Shown: positions 50,963-60,516, numbered from the stretch's first letter. The stretch is 64,000 nt of DNA from CBDFHV01 sp965247705 (GCA_965247705.1 CBDFHV010000060.1:9444-73443); one strand, 5' to 3'. Made by a program: numbers and translations. Notes: generated by a model not told the origin, from the sequence alone.

Positions 50963-53900
50963 ATGAGCTCTTCCCGTACAACCCGCGACAATCGCCTCGG
51001 CGTCGACATCGGCGGCACTTTTACCGACGTGGCCCTGGAGTGCGGCGGCCGCCAGTTCACCACCAAGGTGCTGACCACGTCCCAGGCGCCGGAAAAGGGC
51101 GTCATCGAGGCGGTGGACCGGGTGCTGGAGGAATCGGGGCTGAAGCCCGGCGACCTGGGCATCGTGATCCACGGCACCACCCTGGCCACCAACGCCCTGA
51201 TCGAGCGCAAGGGGGCGCGGGCGGCGATGCTGACCACCGACGGCTTCCGCGACACCGTCGAGATCGCCACCGAAAGCCGCTTCGACGTCTACGACATCAA
51301 CCTCAACCGTCCCGACCCGCTGGTCCCCCGGGACCGCCGTCTCGAAGTCTTGGAGCGCATGAGCGCCAGCGGGCAGGTGCTGCGGCCCCTGGACGAGGAG
51401 CACCTGCGCCGCCTGATCGACGACACCCTCGCCCCGGCAAATGTGGAGAGCCTCGCTATCGGTTTGATCCACGCCTATGCCAACCCGCGCCACGAAGAGC
51501 GCTGCGCCGAGATCGTGGCCGAACGGTTGCCGGGCATCGGTTTGTCCCTGTCGTCCCAGGTGTCGCCGGAGATGCGCGAATACGAACGCTTTTCCACCAC
51601 CTGCGCCAATGCCTACGTCCAGCCCCTGATGGTCCGCTATGTGACGGCGCTGCAGACGCGCCTGACCGACCGCGGGGTCACTTGCCCCCTGTTCCTGATG
51701 CTCTCGGGCGGTGGGCTGGCGACGGTGGACACGGCGGTGCGCTTCCCGGTGCGGCTGGTGGAATCGGGCCCCGCGGGCGGCGCCCTTTTCTCCGCCCACA
51801 TCGCCCGCCAAGCCGGCGCCGAGGCGGTCCTGTCCTTCGACATGGGCGGCACCACGGCGAAGATCTGCCTGATCGACGACGGCGCCGCGCAGACCGCCCG
51901 CAGCTTCGAGGTTGCCCGGGTCCACCGCTTCCGCAAGGGAAGCGGCCTGCCCCTGCGCATTCCGGTGATCGAGATGGTGGAGATCGGCGCCGGCGGCGGC
52001 TCCATCGCCCGGGTCGACGACATGGGCCGGGTCACGGTCGGGCCGGACAGCGCCGGTTCGGAGCCGGGGCCCGCTTGCTATGGGCGGGGCGGGGACAAGG
52101 CCACGGTCACCGACGCGGACTTGATTCTCGGCCGCATCGACCCCGGCCGCTTCCATGGGTCACGGCTGGCCCTGGATGCCAAGGCGGCGGGGAACAGCCT
52201 GGACCGGGACGTGGGCGCGCCCATGGGTCTCGATACTCTTCAGGCAGCCTTCGGCGTCAGCGAAGTGGTGGACAGCAACATGGCCAACGCGGCCCGGGTC
52301 CACGCCGTCGAAAGCGGCAAGAACGCCGGCGAACGAACCCTGATCGCCTTTGGCGGCGCGGCGCCGGTTCATGCCCTCAGACTGGCCGAACGCCTGGACA
52401 TCCGCCGGATCATCGTGCCGGCCGGGGCGGGCGTGGGTTCCAGCGTCGGATTCCTGCGGGCGCCCGTCGCCTTCGAGCTGGTGCGCAGCGGCTACCAGAC
52501 CCTGGAGGCTTTCGACGCCGCCGTCGCCAACCGCCTGCTCGACGAGATCGGCGCCGAGGCCGAGGCCGCCGTGCGCCAGGGAGCGGGCGATGCGCCCATG
52601 GAGGTGCGGCGGCTTACCTACATGCGCTACAGCGGCCAGGGCAGCGAGGTGGCGGTCCCCATTCCGGAAGGCACCTTGGGCGCCGATGGGGGAGCCGTCC
52701 TTCAGGCCGCCTTCGACGACGTCTACCGGGCCCAGTACAGCCACCTGGTCCCCGGCGCCGAGGTGGAGACCATAAGCTGGAGCGTTCTCGCCAGCGCCGC
52801 CACCGAGGCGCCGCCCATCTCTCTCGCCGCGCCGGAGACTCACCGGGCCGAGTCGGATCGCCGTGGAACCCTCTACGATCCGGCCTCGGGTGAGGAGATC
52901 GAGGTGCCCCTTTACTGGCGGGACGATCTGGCGCCCGGCGCCCGGGTCGCCGGGCCGGCGGTGATCGCCGAATCCCAGACCTCGACCGTGCTTTACGCGG
53001 GCTACGAGGCGACGGTCGGCGCCGCCGGTCACATCGAGATCCTGCGCACCGCGTCGGGAGCCGAGGCCCAGACCACCGAGGGCGCGCTGGCCGAGCTTCA
53101 CAAGCAGGTCATGTGGAACCGGCTTATCGCGGTGGTGGAGGAACAAGCGCAAGCCCTGATCCGTACGGCCTTCAGCACCTCGGTGCGGGAATCGGGGGAC
53201 CTGTCCGCCGGTGTCTTCGACCGGCGGGGACGGATGGTGGCCCAGGCGGTCACCGGCACGCCGGGCCACGTCAACTCCATGGCCAACGCCATCGTCCACT
53301 TCCTGGCCAAGTTCCCCATCGACGGCATGAAGCCCGGCGACCACTACATCACCAACGACCCGTGGATGACCTCGGGGCATCTGCACGACATCACCATTGT
53401 CTCGCCCACCTTCCATGACGGCAAGGCAGTGGCCCTCTTCGCCTGCACCATCCACGTGGTGGATATCGGCGGCCGTGGCTTTGGGCCGGACGGCAGGCAA
53501 GTTTACGAGGAAGGCCTGTTCCTGCCGCTGCTCAGCCTGTGCCGGGCGGGGACCATGAACGAGGACCTGCTGGAGATCATCCGCCACAACGTCCGCGAAC
53601 AGGACCAGGTGATCGGCGACATCTTCTCCTGCGCCTCCTCCAACGACGAGGGCAGTAAATACCTGGGAGCCATGATGGCGGAATACGCCCTGGCCGACAT
53701 CGAATCCCTGTCCGACTACATCATCGACCGCTCGCGCAGCACCATGCTAGCGCGCATGGGCGAATGGCCCCGCGGGACCTACAAGTCCTCGGTGACGGTG
53801 GACGGCCACGAAAAGCCGATCACCCTGGCCGGCATCGTCACCATCGACGACCGTGGCATCCACGTCGACCACACCGGCACCTCGGGGCCCAGCCAGTACG

Positions 53901-54814
53901 GCATCAACGTGGTGCTCAACTACACCCACGCCTATTCCACCTTCGCGGTGAACTGCATCGTCGGCGGCGACATTCCCAACAACTATGGCTCCCTGGGCGC
54001 GGTGACGGTGACGGCGCCGGAGGGCTGCATTCTCAACGTCCAGCATCCAGCGCCGGTGGCCATGCGCCACGGCCTGGGGCACACCCTGCCCGACGTGATC
54101 TTCGGCTGTTTGGACCAGGCCATGCCGGGCCGGGTGCCGGCCCAGGGCTCGGCCGCCCTGTGGAACCCCCAGTTCCGGGGCGGCCCCTTCGCGGTCGACG
54201 TGGAAACGGCGGACGCGCCGACCGAGAACCTCAGCCCCTTCGACGTGCTGAGCTTCCACGCCGGCGGCATGGGCGCCCGGCCGGGGTTCGACGGCCTGTC
54301 CGCCACCGCCTTTCCCAGCGGAGTGAGGACCATCGCCGTCGAGGTGACGGAGAGCATTTCGCCACTGGTCTTCTGGCGCAAGGAACTGCGGCGCGACACC
54401 GGCGGCGCCGGTCGAACCCGTGGTGGTCTCGGCCACCGGATGGAGCTGGGCCACGCGGCGGGCGAGCCCTTCGCCATCCTCTTGACTTCCGACCGCATCG
54501 TCTACCCGCCCAAGGGCCTCAACGGCGGTCTCGACGGCGGCCCTGCCTGTGTGACCTTGAAGAGCGGCAAGCCCCTCAGGCCCAAGGGCCAGCAGACGGT
54601 GCCGGCCGATGATCGGATCGTGCTGGAGATCGCCGGTGGCGCCGGCTATGGCGAACCCTTCGAGCGGAACGCGGAGAAAGTCGCCGAGGACGTGCGCCGG
54701 GACCTGGTCTCCCGCGAGGCCGCGGAACGGGACTACGGCGTCGTGCTGACCGCCGACGGACATGTGGACGCGGCGGCGACCGCCAGGCGCCGGCAGGAAC
54801 GCGCGGCCGCGTAA
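50963..54814 (+). CDS. Fused hydantoinase A-B protein (5-oxoprolinase-like), second copy
   Basis: A 1283-residue protein laid out like the first fusion. HyuA part, residues 1-690: LGVDIGGTFTDVAL, GTTLATNALIERKGARAAML, VLSFDMGGTTAKICLI and GAGGGSIARVDDMG. HyuB part, residues about 710-1283: KQVMWNRLIAVVEEQAQAL, TNDPWMTSGHLHDI and IAGGAGYGEPFERN. The ATG at 50963 gives the family start. It is divergent from the epimerase gene (125 bases apart). Two different fusions plus the split hyuA/hyuB pair make three hydantoinase systems in 22 kb, implying several related cyclic substrates. Confidence 0.92.
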   Translation: MSSSRTTRDNRLGVDIGGTFTDVALECGGRQFTTKVLTTSQAPEKGVIEAVDRVLEESGLKPGDLGIVIHGTTLATNALIERKGARAAMLTTDGFRDTVEIATESRFDVYDINLNRPDPLVPRDRRLEVLERMSASGQVLRPLDEEHLRRLIDDTLAPANVESLAIGLIHAYANPRHEERCAEIVAERLPGIGLSLSSQVSPEMREYERFSTTCANAYVQPLMVRYVTALQTRLTDRGVTCPLFLMLSGGGLATVDTAVRFPVRLVESGPAGGALFSAHIARQAGAEAVLSFDMGGTTAKICLIDDGAAQTARSFEVARVHRFRKGSGLPLRIPVIEMVEIGAGGGSIARVDDMGRVTVGPDSAGSEPGPACYGRGGDKATVTDADLILGRIDPGRFHGSRLALDAKAAGNSLDRDVGAPMGLDTLQAAFGVSEVVDSNMANAARVHAVESGKNAGERTLIAFGGAAPVHALRLAERLDIRRIIVPAGAGVGSSVGFLRAPVAFELVRSGYQTLEAFDAAVANRLLDEIGAEAEAAVRQGAGDAPMEVRRLTYMRYSGQGSEVAVPIPEGTLGADGGAVLQAAFDDVYRAQYSHLVPGAEVETISWSVLASAATEAPPISLAAPETHRAESDRRGTLYDPASGEEIEVPLYWRDDLAPGARVAGPAVIAESQTSTVLYAGYEATVGAAGHIEILRTASGAEAQTTEGALAELHKQVMWNRLIAVVEEQAQALIRTAFSTSVRESGDLSAGVFDRRGRMVAQAVTGTPGHVNSMANAIVHFLAKFPIDGMKPGDHYITNDPWMTSGHLHDITIVSPTFHDGKAVALFACTIHVVDIGGRGFGPDGRQVYEEGLFLPLLSLCRAGTMNEDLLEIIRHNVREQDQVIGDIFSCASSNDEGSKYLGAMMAEYALADIESLSDYIIDRSRSTMLARMGEWPRGTYKSSVTVDGHEKPITLAGIVTIDDRGIHVDHTGTSGPSQYGINVVLNYTHAYSTFAVNCIVGGDIPNNYGSLGAVTVTAPEGCILNVQHPAPVAMRHGLGHTLPDVIFGCLDQAMPGRVPAQGSAALWNPQFRGGPFAVDVETADAPTENLSPFDVLSFHAGGMGARPGFDGLSATAFPSGVRTIAVEVTESISPLVFWRKELRRDTGGAGRTRGGLGHRMELGHAAGEPFAILLTSDRIVYPPKGLNGGLDGGPACVTLKSGKPLRPKGQQTVPADDRIVLEIAGGAGYGEPFERNAEKVAEDVRRDLVSREAAERDYGVVLTADGHVDAAATARRRQERAAA

Positions 54815-54918
54815 GCGTCGAACGGCTGGTGGCGGGCGGGTTTGAAACCCAGCAAATTTATCTGCAGCACCGGCGATGGCCGGTTTGCTATCAGCATCAG
54901 ACCTCCACCGACGGCGGG

Positions 54919-56058
54919 CTAGTGTTCCGCTCGAAACAAATGATTCCCATCGGGCAGGTGTGATGCGATTCTGGGTTCATGGGGAAGAAAGTGAGGATCC
55001 AGCTGGCGCCTGGGGATCAGGACAGGCTGGAGGCGTTGATCGCCAATGGCAACACGCCGCAGAAGCATGTCCGACGGGCTCGGATTGTACGGCTGGCCGG
55101 CGACGGCGTTGGCACCGATGAGATCCAGCGCCGCTTGGGCGTGAGCAAACCGACCATCCGACGCTGGCGGACGCGCTATGTGGAGGCCGGCGTGGACGGT
55201 TTGTGCCGCGATAAGACGCGCCCGCCGGGCAAGGCACCGCTTGCGGCGGATGTGGTCATGCGGGTGATCGAGAAGACCAAGACGGAAACGCCGCCGGACG
55301 CGACCCACTGGAGCCTGCGAACGATGGCCAAGGCGGTGGGCATCGCGCCGTCGAGCGTTCAGGCGATCTGGAAGGCACATGAGCTGAAACCGCATCTGGT
55401 GGCGACTTTCAAGCTGTCCAATGATCCGCGGTTTGCCGAGAAAGTCGAGGACGTGGTCGGGCTGTATGTCAACCCGCCGGAGCACGCCATCGTCCTGTCG
55501 GTGGACGAGAAGTCCCAGATCCAGGCACTCGACCGCACCCAGCCGGGCCTGCCGATGAAGAAGGGCCGGGCCGGCACCATGACCCACGACTATAAGCGCC
55601 ACGGCACCACCACCCTGTTCGCGGCGCTCGACGTGCTCGACGGCACGGTCATCGGCCAATGCATGCAGAAGCATCGCCATCAGGAGTTCATCCGCTTCTT
55701 GAACAAGATCAACCGCGCGACGTCGAAGCACCTGGCTCTCCACCTGATCGTCGACAACTACGCCGCCCACAAGACGCCGGAGGTCAAGCGCTGGCTGAAA
55801 CGCCATCCCCGGTTCCACCTGCATTTCACGCCGACCTCGGCGTCGTGGCTCAACTTGGTCGAACGCTTCTTTGCCGAGATCACCCGAAAGCGCATCCGTC
55901 GCGGCGTGTTTCACTCCATCGTCGAATTGCAAATGGCCATCAACGACTACCTCGACCAGCACAACGCCGACCCCAAGCCTTTCGCCTGGACGGCTTCCGC
56001 CAGTTCCATCATCGATAAGGTCAACCGAGGGAAACAAGCGTTGGAATCGCTACACTAG
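54919..56058 (+). mobile_element. IS630-family element, left part, cut by an IS110 element
   Basis: The left terminal repeat (54919-54952, beginning CTAGTGTTCCG) is intact. Sequence stays identical to the copy at the window start until the transposase stop at 56058, where foreign DNA begins. The right end of this copy is not found after the following elements, so it was lost through nested insertion and deletion. A REP-like GGGCGGGTTTGAAACCC unit lies just upstream at 54832-54850. Confidence 0.88.
54979..56058 (+). CDS. IS630-family transposase
   Basis: A full-length 359-residue transposase. The N-terminal helix-turn-helix region includes RLGVSKPTIRRWRTRYVEAG; the DDE core shows Asp in VLSVDEKSQIQ, Asp in LIVDNYAAHK and Glu in WLNLVERFFAEIT. 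The first Asp plus the KS-IQ string are IS630 hallmarks. The gene is complete even though the element lacks its right end. It could act on the intact right end of the copy at 1-490 only in trans. Confidence 0.93.
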   Translation: MGKKVRIQLAPGDQDRLEALIANGNTPQKHVRRARIVRLAGDGVGTDEIQRRLGVSKPTIRRWRTRYVEAGVDGLCRDKTRPPGKAPLAADVVMRVIEKTKTETPPDATHWSLRTMAKAVGIAPSSVQAIWKAHELKPHLVATFKLSNDPRFAEKVEDVVGLYVNPPEHAIVLSVDEKSQIQALDRTQPGLPMKKGRAGTMTHDYKRHGTTTLFAALDVLDGTVIGQCMQKHRHQEFIRFLNKINRATSKHLALHLIVDNYAAHKTPEVKRWLKRHPRFHLHFTPTSASWLNLVERFFAEITRKRIRRGVFHSIVELQMAINDYLDQHNADPKPFAWTASASSIIDKVNRGKQALESLH

Positions 56059-56162
56059 ACCCCATGTCCGACTGGGATGTGGGTGACCCGTCTCACATTA
56101 TGCGGGTGTCGAGGGTTGCACCGGATGGTCCGGTGTCTTGCCTCATGCATAGGAGACGGGTC
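56059..56162 (+). ncRNA. Candidate bridge-RNA region of the IS110 element, left flank
   Basis: IS110 elements of the IS110 group encode a bridge RNA in the non-coding left flank. This 104-base flank contains a perfect 7-bp hairpin (CACCGGA, loop TGG, TCCGGTG at 56119-56135) and further GC-rich pairs around GGGTGACCCG. It is shorter than the studied bridge RNAs, so the call is tentative. Confidence 0.3.
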
Positions 56163-57374
56163 ATGGAACAGGTTATCACGTACGTGGGTCTGGACGTTCA
56201 CAAGAAGAGCATTTCGGTCGCCATTGCCGATGGCGGCTTGCGCCGGGAGGCGCGCTATTTCGGCACCATCGCGAACCAACCGGCGGCGTTGCGGAAGTTG
56301 GCGCACAGGCTGGGGCGCGAGGGACGCGCGCTGCGCTTCTGCTACGAGGCCGGGCCGTGCGGTTACGGGGTCTATCGGACGCTAACATCGCTCGGCCACG
56401 ACTGCGTGGTGGTGGCGCCGTCGCTGATCCCGCGGCGTCCTGGCGATCGGATCAAGACCGACCGCCGCGATGCCTTGGGCTTGGCCAAGCTGGACCGCGC
56501 CGGCGAGCTGACGCCGGTGTGGGTGCCCGAGCCCGAGCACGAGGCCCTGCGCGATCTGGTGCGGGCCCGCGCGGCGGCGGTCAAGGCCCTGCGCCGGGCG
56601 CGTCAGCAGTTGAGCGGCTTCCTGCTACGCCACGCCCGCACGCGAGACGGCAACAACTGGACCCTGGCCCACCGGCGCTGGCTGGCGAGCCTGCGTTTCG
56701 AGCAGCCGGCCCAGCAGATCGTCCTGGAGGACTATATCCAGGCCATCGAGGATGCCCAGGCGCGGCGCGACCGCCTGACGGCCGAGATCGAAGCATTGGT
56801 CCCCCGTTGGTCCCTGGCTGCCGTCGCCCAGGCCCTTCAGGCCATGCGCGGCGTGGCGCTGATCACCGCCGTCACCCTGTTGGCCGAGATCGGCGACCTG
56901 ACCCGTTTCGACAGCCCGCGTCAGCTCATGGCGCACCTCGGTCTGGTGCCCTCGGAGCATTCCAGCGCCGCTCACATCCGGCGCGGCGCCATCACCAAGG
57001 CCGGCAACGCCGAGGCGCGCCGCGTCATGATCGAGGCCGCCTGGTGCTACCGCCTGCCGGCGCGGGTCAGCCGCTGCCTCCTGGAGCGCCTCCAGGGCCA
57101 ACCCAAGGCGGTCCGCGACATCGCCTGGAAGGCCCAGACCCGCCTCTGCGCCCGCTACCGCCGCATGGGCGCCCAAGGCAAGGATACCCCCCTGGTCACA
57201 ACGGCTATCGCCCGCGAGATGCTCGGCTTCGTCTGGGCCATCGCCCGCGAGGTCGCGCCGCGCCAAGGCCGGCTGAGAAAAAGCAGGGAAAAATCGTCAC
57301 CCCCACAAGAGGAGGACCGAAGCAGCCTACCAACAGTCCGCCGGCGCCCATGCCTGGGGGCGAGACCACGGTGA
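56163..57374 (+). CDS. IS110-family DEDD transposase
   Basis: A 403-residue recombinase. Acidic residues of the RuvC-like N-terminal domain are visible: Asp in YVGLDVHKKS, Glu in FCYEAGPCGYG, and Asp pair in RIKTDRRDALGLA. The C-terminal Tnp_20 domain has MRGVALITAVTLLAEIG and LGLVPSEHSSA...ITKAGNAEARR with the expected serine. The ATG at 56163 follows TAGGAGACGG. The final 35 or so residues are not conserved and may be read-through. It probably works with a bridge RNA encoded in its flank. Confidence 0.9.
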   Translation: MEQVITYVGLDVHKKSISVAIADGGLRREARYFGTIANQPAALRKLAHRLGREGRALRFCYEAGPCGYGVYRTLTSLGHDCVVVAPSLIPRRPGDRIKTDRRDALGLAKLDRAGELTPVWVPEPEHEALRDLVRARAAAVKALRRARQQLSGFLLRHARTRDGNNWTLAHRRWLASLRFEQPAQQIVLEDYIQAIEDAQARRDRLTAEIEALVPRWSLAAVAQALQAMRGVALITAVTLLAEIGDLTRFDSPRQLMAHLGLVPSEHSSAAHIRRGAITKAGNAEARRVMIEAAWCYRLPARVSRCLLERLQGQPKAVRDIAWKAQTRLCARYRRMGAQGKDTPLVTTAIAREMLGFVWAIAREVAPRQGRLRKSREKSSPPQEEDRSSLPTVRRRPCLGARPR

Positions 57375-57465
57375 GGGGAACCCTCGACTGCTCTACGAGC
57401 GGGACTTGTCCCACGCTCGTCATCTAGACCGAGGCAGCCCCACGACGAACCCAGGGTCATGCGGT
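57375..57465 (+). ncRNA. Candidate structured RNA, IS110 right flank
   Basis: The 91 bases after the transposase hold a strong hairpin: CGAGCGGGA, short loop, then TCCCACGCTCG, at 57396-57419, with one bulged base. In IS1111-type members the bridge RNA lies on this side. The hairpin could equally be a terminator or an element end. Confidence 0.25.
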
Positions 57466-57576
57466 TGTTAACGGCGGAGGAATAATGCACCACGCGAGGC
57501 GGCCGGGCGGTCCGGTCGCGGCGGCGCAAAATTGTGCCACTCATGGTCCCTTGTCGGTTGCGACGAGGGGCAGGAG

Positions 57577-59079
57577 ATGTACGGCGTGGAGCTCTATGCG
57601 GCGGTTCGACTGGCGGTTGTCGACGAGGGTCTGAGCCATCACGAGGCGGGCCGGCGGTTCGGCATCGACCGCCGGACGGTGAAGAAGATGCTGAGCTATT
57701 CGGCGCCGCCGGGATACCGCCGGACGAAGCCGGTCAGGCGGCCGAAGCTGGACGGGTTCACCGGCATCGTCGACGCGATCCTGGAGGCGGACACGGATCC
57801 GGACGTGCCGCGCAAGCAGCGTCACACGGCGCATCGGATCTTCGAGCGGCTACGGGACGAGCACGGGTTCACCGGCGGCTACACCATTGTGAAGGACTAT
57901 GTGCGTTCCCGGCGGCAATCGACGCGCGAGGCCTTCGTGCCGCTGCATCACCCGCCGGGCCATGCCCAGGTCGACTTCGGCGAGGCGGTGGTGGAGGTCG
58001 GGGGCAGGCGGGAGAAGGTCGCCTTCTTCTGCCTGATCCTGCCCCATTCCAACCTCTGGTTCGTCAAGGCGTATCCCCGGGAGACGACGGAGGCCTTCCT
58101 GGACGGCCATGTCAGCGCCTTCGCCTTCCTCGGCGGGGTTCCGCGCTCGATCCTCTACGACAACACGACCCTGGCGGTGGCACGGATCCTGGGCGACGGC
58201 ACGCGTCGGCGCACGCAGGCGTTCACGCATCTGCAATCGCACTACCTGTTCCGCGACCGCTTCGGCCGGCCCGGCAAGGGCAACGACAAGGGCAAGGTGG
58301 AGGCCCTGGTGAAGACGGCACGGCGCCGGTTCATGGTGCCGATCCCGAAGGTGCACGACCTGTCGGTCCTGAACGAGCGGCTGATGGCGCGCTGCCTGGA
58401 GCGGCTCGACGCGCTGGAGGCAGGCGACCGGGCGACGGCATTGTTGGGCGACCTCGACGCCCTGCGCGATCTGCCGGCGGTTCCCTTCGAGGCCTGCGAG
58501 CATGTGCCGGGCCAGATCTTGTCCACGGCCCTGGTGCGCTACCGGCTGGTGGACTACTCGGCGCCGACGGTGCACGCCCACAAGAAGGTCATGGTGAAGG
58601 GCTATGTCGACCGGGTCGAGATCGCGCTCGGCGCCGAGATCGTCGCCCGCCATCGGCGCTCCTATGTCCGCGGCGACGTCATCTACGAGCCGCTGCACTA
58701 TCTGTCGCTGCTGGAGAAGAAGCCGGGCGCCCTGGACCAGGCGGCGCCGCTGCGGGGATGGAAGCTCGATCCCGCCTTCGACACGCTGCGCCGCCTCCTC
58801 GAAGCCCGCTTCGGCCCGCGCGGCAAGCGCGAATACATCCAGGTGCTGCGCCTGCACGAAGACTTCCCGGCACGCCAAGTGGCGGCCGCGGTGCGCGACG
58901 CGGTGAAGCGGCGCCTGATCGGCTTCGATGCGGTCAAGCATCTCCTGCTGGCGCGCATCGAGAGGCGGCCCGTGCATCTCGACCTGTCGCGCTATCCGCA
59001 CTTGCCCCAGCCCTTCGTCGCCGCCACGCGGAGCGCCGACTACGCCACCCTGCTGGCCGGAGGGGCCGGCCATGGCTGA
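57577..59079 (+). CDS. istA: IS21-family transposase IstA
   Basis: A 500-residue DDE transposase, start at 57577 with GGGGCAGGAG immediately before it. N-terminal helix-turn-helix HEAGRRFGIDRRTVKKML; catalytic blocks HAQVDFGEAV, SILYDNTTLAVARIL and GKGNDKGKVEALVK. It matches copy 1 along its whole length but with many substitutions, so the two elements are separate lineages. The stop overlaps the istB start by 8 bases. Confidence 0.93.
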   Translation: MYGVELYAAVRLAVVDEGLSHHEAGRRFGIDRRTVKKMLSYSAPPGYRRTKPVRRPKLDGFTGIVDAILEADTDPDVPRKQRHTAHRIFERLRDEHGFTGGYTIVKDYVRSRRQSTREAFVPLHHPPGHAQVDFGEAVVEVGGRREKVAFFCLILPHSNLWFVKAYPRETTEAFLDGHVSAFAFLGGVPRSILYDNTTLAVARILGDGTRRRTQAFTHLQSHYLFRDRFGRPGKGNDKGKVEALVKTARRRFMVPIPKVHDLSVLNERLMARCLERLDALEAGDRATALLGDLDALRDLPAVPFEACEHVPGQILSTALVRYRLVDYSAPTVHAHKKVMVKGYVDRVEIALGAEIVARHRRSYVRGDVIYEPLHYLSLLEKKPGALDQAAPLRGWKLDPAFDTLRRLLEARFGPRGKREYIQVLRLHEDFPARQVAAAVRDAVKRRLIGFDAVKHLLLARIERRPVHLDLSRYPHLPQPFVAATRSADYATLLAGGAGHG

Positions 59080-59836
59080 GGCCCCCCGCATCCTGCTCGA
59101 ACATCACCTGAAGAGGCTGAAGCTGCCGACCTTCCTGCGGGAATACGAGAAACTGGCGCGCCAGTGCGCGGCCGAGGGCCTGGATCATGTGCAGTTCCTC
59201 GCCCGACTGGTGGAGCTGGAGCTGATCGACCGCGAGCGCCGCCTCGTCGAGCGCCGCATCAGGCAGGCCGGGTTCCCTGTCGTCAAACAGCTCGAGAGCT
59301 TCGACTTCAAGGCAATCCCGAGCCTCAACAAGATGCTGGTGCTGGATCTCGCGCGCGGCGAGTACATCACGCGCCGTGAGAACGTAATCCTGCTCGGCCC
59401 AAGCGGCGTCGGGAAGACGCATGTCGCTCTCGCCCTCGGCCTCGCCGCCTGCCAGAAGGGCCTTTCCGTGCGCTTCGCCACAGCCTCCCATCTGGTCCAC
59501 GAGCTGATCGAGGCACGCGACGAGAAGAGGCTGCTCCGCCTCCAGGACCAGCTCGCCAGGGTCAATCTCCTGATCGTCGACGAGCTCGGATACGTGCCCC
59601 TCTCGCAGACCGGAAGCGAGCTGCTGTTCGACGTCTTCAGCCGGCGCTACGAGAACGGCGCCACCATCGTGACCTCAAACCTGCCCTTCCAGGAATGGAC
59701 GACGGTCTTCGCCAGCGAGCGCCTCACCGGCGCGCTGCTCGACCGCATCACCCACCATGTCCATATCCTGGAGATGAACGGCGAGAGCTACCGGCTCAAG
59801 CAGAGCCGGTCACGACACCGGCAACCGTCCGAATAA
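59072..59836 (+). CDS. istB: IS21-family helper ATPase IstB
   Basis: A 254-residue AAA+ ATPase: Walker A LLGPSGVGKTHVAL, Walker B LLIVDELGYVPL and sensor VTSNLPFQEW. It is diverged from the other IstB in the window (for example GPSGVGKT against GNSGTGKT). Start at 59072 inside the end of istA. It appears intact. Confidence 0.93.
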   Translation: MAEAPRILLEHHLKRLKLPTFLREYEKLARQCAAEGLDHVQFLARLVELELIDRERRLVERRIRQAGFPVVKQLESFDFKAIPSLNKMLVLDLARGEYITRRENVILLGPSGVGKTHVALALGLAACQKGLSVRFATASHLVHELIEARDEKRLLRLQDQLARVNLLIVDELGYVPLSQTGSELLFDVFSRRYENGATIVTSNLPFQEWTTVFASERLTGALLDRITHHVHILEMNGESYRLKQSRSRHRQPSE

Positions 59837-59957
59837 CCCCCCGCTTGCCCGCGTGGGCCCACAGGCCCCTCCCATGGACTACGCGGACAAGCTACCACCG
59901 AGCCCGTGGTACATTTTTGCGCCGCCGCCCCGGTACATATTCCCGCCGCCGTTGACA

Positions 59958-60516
59958 CATACAGCCCGGCAAGCCCCATGGAGATCGGCTGCAGGGCGGC
60001 GAAGCGGTCGCCGCGCTTGCAGACATGCCAGCCGACACACTCGGCGTTCCAATGCTCGACGGCGGTGAAGATCCAGCCCCAGCCGTCGTCCACCGTGAAC
60101 ACCCGAACGCCATCGGTGCCCCACATGAGGTTCGGGGCATGAGTGATGATCTCACCCGTCCATGGGGATTGCCGCCACGGCGGCGGCAGCGATGGGGCGA
60201 GAGCAGATTGTTCTCGCGCATCAGGCGGAGCACCCGCTTGGCGGGCAACCCGGATGTCGCGACAGACCCGAAGCCGAGCCCAGACCTTGCGGTAGCCCTC
60301 GCCCTCCCAGGGCGATGCCTCCAGGTCGGCTTCGATCGCCACCAGCAGCGCCTGGTCCGAGATCGCGGGCTTCGGTCCCCGACGCTTTGCCGGCGGCTGC
60401 TCGGCGTGCTGGCCGGAGGTCACGGCGTAGAACGAGGAGCGGGCCATGCCCCAGGCGGCGCAGACCCGCCGCAGGCCGTAGGCCAGACCCGTGCCGGGCG
60501 AGGTGGCGGCACTCAT
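59958..60516 (-). pseudogene. IS3-family transposase OrfB, frameshifted and truncated
   Basis: Recognisable OrfB segments are spread over two frames: YGLRRVCAAWGMARSSFYAV and YRKVWARLRVCRDIRVA in one, KRVLRLMRENNLLSPHRCRR in another, then GEIITHAPNLMWGTDGVRVF back in the first. So two compensating frameshifts have occurred within about 150 bases. It ends at WHVCKRGDRFAALQPISMGL where the IS21 element cuts in, losing the later Asp and Glu of the DDE core. Confidence 0.8.

Larger units (their letters stand above)
56059..57465 (+). mobile_element. IS110-family element (maximal extent)
   Basis: This element sits between the IS630 stop codon and the left end of IS21 copy 2. It carries one DEDD transposase gene and non-coding flanks of 104 and 91 bases. 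IS110 elements have no long terminal repeats, so the ends are set only by the neighbouring elements. It starts exactly at the centre of the IS630 palindrome, a plausible sequence-specific target. Confidence 0.7.
57466..59957 (+). mobile_element. IS21-family element, copy 2
   Basis: The left end TGTTAACGGCGGAGGAATAA and right end (complement TGTCAACGGCGGCGGGAATA) are inverted repeats of the same type as copy 1 at 15421-17955. Internal repeats with the GCGCAAAA / TTTTGCGC theme follow near both ends. It carries istA and istB and interrupts the remains of an IS3 element on its right. No clear target duplication is visible. Confidence 0.85.

Noticed and set aside
1..56058. Composite transposon bounded by IS630
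   Set aside because: The two copies are direct repeats with complementary missing ends and 55 kb between them; no target duplication can be checked, so only recombination potential is reported.
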